Source: Nitrososphaerota archaeon
GTDB lineage: Archaea > Iainarchaeota > Iainarchaeia > Iainarchaeales > VGJJ01
Direction of reading: 5' to 3'
Length of the DNA: 6,137 nt
Assembly (NCBI GenBank): GCA_020053155.1
Contig: JAGVNS010000156.1
Span: 1-6,137 of the forward strand
Of the stretch, positions 1-4,791 are shown in pieces. The translations under genes and the position numbers were made by a program. The number at the start of each line of letters is the position of its first letter. Position 1 is the stretch's first letter. A model generated the notes under the pieces. The model was not told where the DNA came from, did not search any database, and worked only from the letters and a program-made list of their open reading frames with translations.

Positions 1-510
1 TCCAAAGTGTTCGCGTATCGTGAAAAGGTCGGATAGAATTTGACAGGGATGGTCCTCATCCGTGAGTCCATTGATGATGGGAATGTTCGTGTAGCGTGCA
101 AAGGCATCCACTTCCTTGTGCGGGAAAACGCGCGCCATGATGGCATCGCAGTATTGGGAAAGCGTAGAAGCAGTGTCCCGCCAGTCTTCCCCCCTACCCA
201 TTTGGGTGCTTTGTTTTTCAATGAACGTAGAATGTCCCCCTAAGAGGTAAATCCCATTGTCAAAACTTACCCGGGTTCGCGTGGAGGGTTTTTCAAACAG
301 CAAGGCAATATTTTTTTGCTTGAGCAATGGGGGCAATTCCACTTTTTTTTGGTGCAATAATTTGAATCGCTCGGCCAAATGAAAAAGCTGGTAACTTTGA
401 TGCATGTTCACGTCTTCGATGCGTAAAAAATCCTTTCCCTTAAGAGATCTAATTTCTTTTTTTTCTAGAACGCGGTAAATTTCATCCATGGATGCGAGTA
501 CCGGTTTCAT
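1..510 (-). CDS. argF: Ornithine carbamoyltransferase, N-terminal 170 residues (runs off left edge)
   Basis: Transfers the carbamoyl group between carbamoyl phosphate and ornithine/citrulline in the cytoplasm. The frame is open from 510 to the window edge with no stop. Visible are the carbamoyl-phosphate-binding loop EKPSTRTRVSF (Ser76-Thr-Arg-Thr-Arg80), an MARVF stretch at 125-129, and NGLTDEDHPCQ, whose HPCQ at 154-157 matches the HPxQ motif typical of ornithine (rather than aspartate) carbamoyltransferases. The C-terminal ornithine-binding half, with the HCLP and SMG-loop motifs, lies outside the window, so putrescine or another carbamoyltransferase specificity is not fully excluded. The start at 510 is chosen because a good Shine-Dalgarno lies 7 bases upstream; it overlaps the end of arcC by 29 bases. 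It leaves about 25 residues ahead of the usual family start; a second ATG at 489 would shorten this by 7 residues. Whether it acts anabolically (argF) or catabolically (arcB) cannot be told from sequence. Confidence 0.93.
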   Translation of the reverse strand, partial: MKPVLASMDEIYRVLEKKEIRSLKGKDFLRIEDVNMHQSYQLFHLAERFKLLHQKKVELPPLLKQKNIALLFEKPSTRTRVSFDNGIYLLGGHSTFIEKQSTQMGRGEDWRDTASTLSQYCDAIMARVFPHKEVDAFARYTNIPIINGLTDEDHPCQILSDLFTIREHFG

Positions 511-1399
511 GCCTTAACACCTTTCCCAATTGGGTTGTTTTTCCAATGTAGGAGCGTTTTCCCCCTTTTTGAATGAATCGGATGCAGGCTTCTATTTTGG
601 GAGCCATGCTCCCTTTTCCAAACTGTCCTTCCTTCCAATACCTCTGCGCTTGGGAAATGGACATTTCATTCAAAGGAATGGGATGCTTTGAATAATAATC
701 TAAATATGCTTTGCTCTCATTCGTCAAAATAATTAATTTTTCCACACCAAGGGCATTGGCTAACACCTGTGCCGTTCTGTCCTTATCAATCACGGCTTCA
801 ATTCCTTCCCAGTATTTTCCTTTTTTCACCACGGGAATCCCTCCCCCTCCCCCCGCAATAACCACTTCATGGTGCTTCAGTAAATTTTGAATCGTTTCGC
901 ATTCTAATATTTTTTGGGGAGTTGGAGAGGACACCATTCTCCGGTATCCCTTTTTGGGGTCGTGCAAAAAAACAATCCCGTGTTTTTTCCATTCGGTTGA
1001 TTTGGATTGACTCACCCATGGACCGATGGGTTTGCTTGGGTTTTTGAATTTGGGGTCAGTTGATTTAACCTCTACATGCGTCAATATGGCGGCGGTTTCT
1101 ATGGTGGGTATCCATTTTTTGAGTCCCATCACGAGAAAATGTCCAATCTGTCCCTGCGTCATTCCCACTTCCACATCGAGTGGCATCGGCGGTATGCGTC
1201 GTGCGGAATGCATTTGGATTTCCAGATTTCCCACTTGGGGGCCGTTCCCGTGAACCAGCACTAATGGAATACCTTTTCGAATAAGGGGAACCAGCTCCTT
1301 CACAGCACGCTCAACGTTCTTCATTTGCTGCGCGTAATTCCCTATTTCGTGCTCCCGAATCAACGCATTTCCTCCAAAGGCAACAACAAGGGGTTTCAT
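482..1399 (-). CDS. arcC: Carbamate kinase
   Basis: Catalyses carbamoyl phosphate + ADP <-> carbamate (NH3 + CO2) + ATP in the cytoplasm. The 305-residue product is close to the family's usual ~310. It shows the amino-acid-kinase fold signatures: FGGNAL (8-13), HGNGPQVGNLEIQ (50-62), the glycine run AGGGGGIPVV (182-191), IDKDRTAQVLANAL (204-217), GSMAPKIEA (263-271) and a GTRI near the C-terminus. The frame stays open upstream to an ATG at 1495, but that would add 32 unrelated residues and run over the divergent gene. The start at 1399 places MKPLVVAFGGNAL where the family begins. No Shine-Dalgarno precedes it and a TATA box ends 22 bases upstream, so the transcript is probably leaderless. 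It is followed by argF with a 29-base overlap. Together they suit either ATP generation from citrulline or, as described for Pyrococcus, carbamoyl phosphate synthesis for the carbamoyltransferase. Confidence 0.95.
   Translation of the reverse strand: MKPLVVAFGGNALIREHEIGNYAQQMKNVERAVKELVPLIRKGIPLVLVHGNGPQVGNLEIQMHSARRIPPMPLDVEVGMTQGQIGHFLVMGLKKWIPTIETAAILTHVEVKSTDPKFKNPSKPIGPWVSQSKSTEWKKHGIVFLHDPKKGYRRMVSSPTPQKILECETIQNLLKHHEVVIAGGGGGIPVVKKGKYWEGIEAVIDKDRTAQVLANALGVEKLIILTNESKAYLDYYSKHPIPLNEMSISQAQRYWKEGQFGKGSMAPKIEACIRFIQKGGKRSYIGKTTQLGKVLRHETGTRIHG
518..524 (-). promoter_or_regulatory. Shine-Dalgarno of argF
   Basis: On the minus strand this reads AAAGGTG, seven bases before the ATG at 510. 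It lies inside the end of arcC and favours the ATG at 510 over the internal ATG at 489, which has no comparable site. It implies argF is translated from the arcC message by internal initiation. Confidence 0.6.
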
Positions 1400-1420
1400 T
1401 TTGAGAGAAATGGTTTGGAA

Positions 1421-1428
1421 TTTATATA
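1421..1428. promoter_or_regulatory. Archaeal TATA box (box A), apparently bidirectional
   Basis: TTTATATA on the plus strand is the archaeal box A consensus; on the minus strand it reads TATATAAA. Its far edge is 29 bases from the A of the plus-strand ATG (1450) and also 29 bases from the A of the minus-strand ATG (1399), so the box centre (1424.5) is exactly midway. Archaeal transcription normally starts about 25 bases from the box centre, which puts both predicted starts on or next to the ATGs. The plus-strand direction has GGAA directly upstream, resembling a purine-rich BRE; the minus direction has C-rich sequence there instead, so the plus direction may be stronger. The element itself is seen; bidirectional use is inferred. 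Confidence 0.7.
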
Positions 1429-1449
1429 GGGTGGGGATGGAAAGATGGT

Positions 1450-2265
1450 ATGGCCACTCTGGACGCGCGACGGGTTCCCCTTGTTTTGCGTTCAAAACAA
1501 GTTATTCAGGTTCCCCTGGTTCGATCTCGTGTCCCCTCGCCTGTACGTCGGTATCATGAAACTGAAAAAAGGCACGTGTTACAGGATGCCCTTAAGCGCG
1601 TAGTGCAGGCGAATGAAAATCAGGCAATGCGGGCAGAAGGAGCATTCTTGCGAGGAGAGTTGAGTCGAGAAGAATTCGCACAGGTGCGTAGGGAAATCAG
1701 GGAAAAATTTTTTGAATCTTTTAACATGAAAGAGAGTCAATTGCGTCGTTTGGGTGAGCGTGACAGCAAGTTTGGTGCCGTGTTCAACGACAAAACCTTT
1801 CGCCGGATGGCACGGGAGAAAATGGCCAGTGGTCAAAGATACGTTCTTTGCATTTTTGATATTGATGATTTTAAGAGAGTAAATGATGCGCTTGGGCATG
1901 TGGCGGGGGACCATGCATTGCGATTTTTGTCATTGGCCCTTGCTAACACCGCGCGATCGTGGGCGGGCTTTTCCGGCCGGTTGGGTGGTGAAGAGTTTGG
2001 GTTGGTAGTTCCGGGGGATCTGAGAACGGTACAACGCGTAATGCCTTTGCTTAATCGCAGGCTTGTAACCGAATTTTACCGCAACCAGTTTCTTCGTTCA
2101 TCCTTTCGAAATCGATTGTTTACTTTCAGCGCAGGGGTTGCGGAAATGGATCCTGCTCGCTCGTTTGACGATGCGTTTGAGGAAGCGGATGCGCGTTTGT
2201 ATGTTGCAAAGCGTGCCGGGAAAAACCGGGTTGCGAATGGTCAGGAAGTCGTCAAGATACGTTAA
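1450..2265 (+). CDS. GGDEF-domain protein, putative diguanylate cyclase
   Basis: The GGDEF family makes cyclic di-GMP from two GTP. The 271-residue protein has no signal peptide or membrane helix, so it should be cytoplasmic. Residues 1-35 are Arg-rich and of unknown role; 38-103 look helical and charged, with LRGELSREEFAQVRREI resembling a SHOCT-like helical hairpin. The GGDEF domain covers about 104-264: FDIDDFKRVNDALGH (136-150) with metal-binding Asp137 and substrate Asn145, AGD (152-154), the signature RLGGEEF (177-183), FSAGVA (226-231) and ADARLYVAKRAGKNRV (246-261). Two departures are clear: the N-terminal DxLTGLxNRR motif is degenerate (DSKFGAVFNDKTF), and there is no RxxD product-inhibition site ahead of GGEEF. 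Arg far outnumbers Lys (about 39 to 12), opposite to the neighbours, hinting at transfer. The start at 1450 fits a leaderless transcript from the TATA box; it heads an operon with dph6 10 bases downstream. Activity is likely but unproven; a degenerate GTP-binding sensor is the alternative. Confidence 0.85.
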   Translation: MATLDARRVPLVLRSKQVIQVPLVRSRVPSPVRRYHETEKRHVLQDALKRVVQANENQAMRAEGAFLRGELSREEFAQVRREIREKFFESFNMKESQLRRLGERDSKFGAVFNDKTFRRMAREKMASGQRYVLCIFDIDDFKRVNDALGHVAGDHALRFLSLALANTARSWAGFSGRLGGEEFGLVVPGDLRTVQRVMPLLNRRLVTEFYRNQFLRSSFRNRLFTFSAGVAEMDPARSFDDAFEEADARLYVAKRAGKNRVANGQEVVKIR

Positions 2266-2275
2266 AGAGCCACGT

Positions 2276-2983
2276 ATGCGTCTCGCGTGTTTGTTTTCAG
2301 GGGGGAAGGATTCCACGTATGCCCTACACATCGCCCATCAGGCGGGGCACGACATTGCTTGCCTGGTGTCCGTGAAGCCCGAAAACAATGAATCGTTCAT
2401 GTATCACGTTCCCAACATTGAGTGGACTAAACTGCAAGCGCAAGCCATGAAAATTCCCTTGGTGATCGTTTCAACTCCCGGAAGAAAAGAAGCGGAATTG
2501 AACGATCTCAAAAAAGTGTTGATGGAACTGAAAAAAACGGTAAAGATTGAGGGGGTGGTGACGGGGGCGGTGTATTCCACGTATCAAGCCTCCCGCATTC
2601 AGAAAATATGTGCGGAAGCGGGATTGTATTGCTTCAATCCCATCTGGCAAACCAACGTTAAATCCCACTGGCACGAGCTATTGTTGAACGGATTGGAAAT
2701 CGTGCTGGTTTCGGTTGCCGCGCAGGGGTTGGACAAAAGATGGCTGGGTAAAAAAATGGACGAAAAGGCACTGCATGAATTGGTTGCGCTTGAAAAAAAA
2801 CACGGGGTAAGCCCCATTGGGGAAGGGGGGGAGTTCGAATCGTTTGTGATCAATGCTCCATTATTTCAGAAAAAGATACAAATTGAAAAATTCAAAGATG
2901 TTTGGGTGGGATTGCAGGGAACGCGCACCATTACAAAAGCCACATTGGTCGAAAAAGGAAACAGGGGATTGGAGCAAGAATGA
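2276..2983 (+). CDS. dph6: Diphthine--ammonia ligase (Dph6 family)
   Basis: Catalyses the last step of diphthamide synthesis: ATP-dependent amidation of diphthine on the conserved histidine of elongation factor 2, using ammonia. The 235-residue length is normal for archaeal members. It has the N-terminal PP-loop SGGKDS (8-13) that binds ATP, then HVPN (44-47), TGAVYSTYQASRIQ (96-109), GLDKRWLG (151-158) and the signature GEGGEFESFVINAPLF (182-197), all in family order. The frame is open further upstream, but the ATG at 2276 puts MRLACLFSGGKDS at the expected N-terminus and avoids overlapping the GGDEF gene, whose stop ends 10 bases earlier. No convincing Shine-Dalgarno is seen, so translation may depend on the upstream gene. 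Its TGA overlaps the ATG of the downstream amidotransferase. The substrate is assigned from the family; related PP-loop ATPases with other substrates exist. Confidence 0.9.
   Translation: MRLACLFSGGKDSTYALHIAHQAGHDIACLVSVKPENNESFMYHVPNIEWTKLQAQAMKIPLVIVSTPGRKEAELNDLKKVLMELKKTVKIEGVVTGAVYSTYQASRIQKICAEAGLYCFNPIWQTNVKSHWHELLLNGLEIVLVSVAAQGLDKRWLGKKMDEKALHELVALEKKHGVSPIGEGGEFESFVINAPLFQKKIQIEKFKDVWVGLQGTRTITKATLVEKGNRGLEQE
2971..2974 (+). promoter_or_regulatory. Shine-Dalgarno of the glutamine amidotransferase gene
   Basis: GGAG lies inside the end of dph6, five bases before the ATG at 2980. It supports that start over upstream in-frame ATGs, which would overlap dph6 by dozens of bases and add residues outside the family. 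Confidence 0.5.
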
Positions 2984-3567
2984 ATTCCGTTTTGATTGTA
3001 AACACGTGTCGAAATGAGGACGTTTTAACGGAACGTGAATTTGTTTGGCCGATTCAGCGCGCGCTGCACGTTCCGAGCAAGGTGGTTCATCTCTCCAAAC
3101 TCACGGAAGCAATGGCAAACGATTTTGATGCCGTCATTTTTTCAGGCTGTCCGTATGGGGATGATGCCTATTTGAAAAAAACGAAAAACGTTAAATGGGT
3201 GACTGAAACCAAAAAGCCCCTATTGGGTGTTTGTGCTGGTCAGCATCTCATTGCCGCCGCATTTGGTGGGGAAGTAAAGCAAATGCCGAAAGCAGTAATT
3301 GGAGTGGAAAAAATCATGGTTGTGAAAGGCAAAAAGGAAATGAGCACAATCTTGGACACTTTTGTTCGCTCTCCCAACGCCTATTTTCTTCATCACAACC
3401 AAATCCCTCTTCCCGCAAGATTCGTTTCTCTTGCCCGTTCTCGCTTTTCACAAAATGAGATTATTGTCCATGAAAAAAAGCCTATCGTGGGAGTTTCTTT
3501 TCACCCTGAAGTGCTGAACAAGGATTTTTTTTCCGCGTTTTTGAAATGGGCGGAATCACGCCGTTAA
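2980..3567 (+). CDS. Stand-alone class I glutamine amidotransferase
   Basis: Predicted to hydrolyse glutamine and release ammonia, normally for a partner synthetase. The 195-residue protein is a bare GATase domain. It carries the nucleophile elbow GVCAGQ with Cys85, and a C-terminal VSFHPE with His175 and Glu177 completing the catalytic triad; HHNQIPLP (138-145) is in the position of the family's usual H-(S/N)-x-x-(V/I)-x-x-LP stretch. The usual SGGP oxyanion-loop sequence is replaced by FSGCPYG (54-60). Size and order resemble the archaeal GMP synthase glutaminase subunit (GuaAa), but the elbow differs from the usual C-L-G-H-Q and no synthetase subunit is nearby. Its ATG overlaps the stop of dph6 (ATGA, 2980-2983), so a joint role with Dph6 is an attractive inference. 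Other partners remain possible. The gene ends one base short of the end of a convergent gene. Confidence 0.87.
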   Translation: MNSVLIVNTCRNEDVLTEREFVWPIQRALHVPSKVVHLSKLTEAMANDFDAVIFSGCPYGDDAYLKKTKNVKWVTETKKPLLGVCAGQHLIAAAFGGEVKQMPKAVIGVEKIMVVKGKKEMSTILDTFVRSPNAYFLHHNQIPLPARFVSLARSRFSQNEIIVHEKKPIVGVSFHPEVLNKDFFSAFLKWAESRR

Positions 3568-3568
3568 T

Positions 3569-4552
3569 TTATGTGCATTGTCCGTTTTTCGGGGGCCATG
3601 TTTGATAGGTAAAGCCCGGTTCTCCTCGTTCGGTATCATAACCATAATCGATCCCTGAAGGGGCAATCGTTTCCCATGTTTCCCGGCACTCGAACGTAAA
3701 CGTGCACCCCGTGCAATACATTTTCTTCCTGCACACGTTATCCAATCCATCCAAGAAAGGGGGTTCGTTTTTTGAATAATCGGGGGCGCAAAGGGAGGTC
3801 TCTTTTCCCATCACGGTGAGGGGGTATTTCTCTTCCTCAAACCCCGCGTTGGGGGAGGAGGCGCGCAGGACCAGTTCATAGGTTCCCACCCCCTGAATCG
3901 AAAAGGTAAGCTCCACGACTTGACTTTCTCCGGCCCCCAATTCAGGCAACTCTTTCTTGCTTTCCGCAATGGATACTTTTTTTTCCACTCCCCCAAACAC
4001 CTGATTTTCGAACAATTCGGCTTGTACTAAAATGGAATCGGCTTTGTTTTCCCCTCGGTTGTGTACGGTGGTTTGAATCGTGAGGGGGGTTATTCCCTCA
4101 ATTTGAAAGGTGGGGGGAACGTTTGTTTGGGTCAATTCCAGCTGTGCGGGTTCCTTTCCTACATACACGGTGCAGGCATGGATTCCGGACAATGGTACGC
4201 AGCGCGCGCTCACCGTGCTTTTGATGGAATCGTTTATTTTCAGCCGTTCTGGGGTGGCCGATAGGGGCTGGTTGCACCCTTCCAGCGCGGGACAGCAGGA
4301 TTCAGTGGAACAGGAAAATTTAACGGTGCGCGTAGGTTCATCGAGGTTCCGGGCATAGAGCGTTTGGCCGGATTTCAAGGAGAGAGTGATGCTCTTTGCC
4401 TGGCCCAAATCCCCCTGCGCTTCGAGCAAAAGCGTTTGGGTGTGTTTGGAGAGGTCGGTGGGGGGAAAAAAAAGGGAGGTGTAGTCGGAGAAGAAGGTGG
4501 CGAGCAGGGCAATGGCAATAATAGCGGCAATGAGGAGGTTGAATACATTCAT
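3569..4552 (-). CDS. Membrane-anchored, cysteine-rich extracytoplasmic protein of unknown function
   Basis: Not recognised as a named family. The 327 residues start with a hydrophobic helix (about 5-24) that would act as a signal anchor, leaving the rest outside the cell. After a spacer comes a region with six cysteines (81, 86, 87, 93, 118, 127), then a beta-rich stretch at about 145-248 that resembles a CARDB/Ig-like domain (IQTTVHNRGENKADS, then an ELPELGAGESQVVELTFSI stretch), then a second Cys cluster (255, 274, 280, 283, 289, 326). Twelve cysteines, an even number, suggest disulfide bonds; the CxxC at 280-283 could instead bind a metal. The start at 4552 is chosen over an ATG at 4567 because it forms an ATGA overlap with the preceding gene and has a GGGGG-type ribosome site. 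A role as a surface or adhesion protein is conceivable but unsupported by any specific motif. Confidence 0.75.
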   Translation of the reverse strand: MNVFNLLIAAIIAIALLATFFSDYTSLFFPPTDLSKHTQTLLLEAQGDLGQAKSITLSLKSGQTLYARNLDEPTRTVKFSCSTESCCPALEGCNQPLSATPERLKINDSIKSTVSARCVPLSGIHACTVYVGKEPAQLELTQTNVPPTFQIEGITPLTIQTTVHNRGENKADSILVQAELFENQVFGGVEKKVSIAESKKELPELGAGESQVVELTFSIQGVGTYELVLRASSPNAGFEEEKYPLTVMGKETSLCAPDYSKNEPPFLDGLDNVCRKKMYCTGCTFTFECRETWETIAPSGIDYGYDTERGEPGFTYQTWPPKNGQCT

Positions 4553-4791
4553 CGTTTGAACCCCCATTTGTATTGGAGAACAAGCAGGCGTTTGAGAATG
4601 TACGCGATCAATATCCCAAATGCGGAAATGGTGATGAGCTCATCCCAGTTTCCCGTGCGCAAAAAATACAAGCGTTGGTTGATGACGAACTCATCCAGGG
4701 CCACAATGAATGCCACGACAAGCGCAAACGCGATGACGAAAAGCGCGAGGCGGATGAACATATCCAAAATGCGAATGGCACGCTGTCTCAT
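4549..4791 (-). CDS. Small two-helix membrane protein of unknown function
   Basis: Eighty residues with two predicted membrane helices: about 12-32 (a run of Phe, Ile, Leu, Val and Ala after RQRAIRILDM) and about 52-72 (ITISAFGILIAYIL and following). Arg-rich N-terminus and KWGFKR C-terminus suggest both ends face the cytoplasm, with a short loop containing acidic and polar residues (about 33-51) outside. No family is recognised. Reality is supported by context rather than homology: its ATG overlaps the TGA of the DNA ligase gene (ATGA, 4788-4791), a strong GGAGG lies seven bases upstream, and its own TGA overlaps the ATG of the next gene (ATGA, 4549-4552). It may assist or anchor the following cysteine-rich exported protein; that is inference from the coupling alone. 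Confidence 0.75.
   Translation of the reverse strand: MRQRAIRILDMFIRLALFVIAFALVVAFIVALDEFVINQRLYFLRTGNWDELITISAFGILIAYILKRLLVLQYKWGFKR
4559..4565 (-). promoter_or_regulatory. Probable ribosome binding site deciding the start at 4552
   Basis: Reads GGGGGTT on the minus strand, six bases before the ATG at 4552. The alternative ATG at 4567 directly abuts this site (it supplies the base before it), so it would make the site part of the coding region; 4552 is therefore preferred. Confidence 0.45.

Noticed and set aside
40..243. Plus-strand 67-codon open frame opposite argF
   Set aside because: Antisense to the conserved carbamoyltransferase motifs, with no support of its own.
1400..1495. In-frame extension of carbamate kinase upstream to an ATG at 1495
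   Set aside because: It would overlap the divergent GGDEF gene, bury the TATA box in coding sequence, and add 32 residues unlike the family, whose start fits position 1399.
1579..1914. Minus-strand 111-codon open frame opposite the GGDEF gene
   Set aside because: It lies entirely antisense to a well-supported domain, has no recognisable motifs and no ribosome site; a shadow frame.
2138..2275. Upstream extension of dph6 into the GGDEF gene
   Set aside because: It overlaps the conserved C-terminal end of the GGDEF domain in another frame, and the PP-loop N-terminus fits the ATG at 2276.
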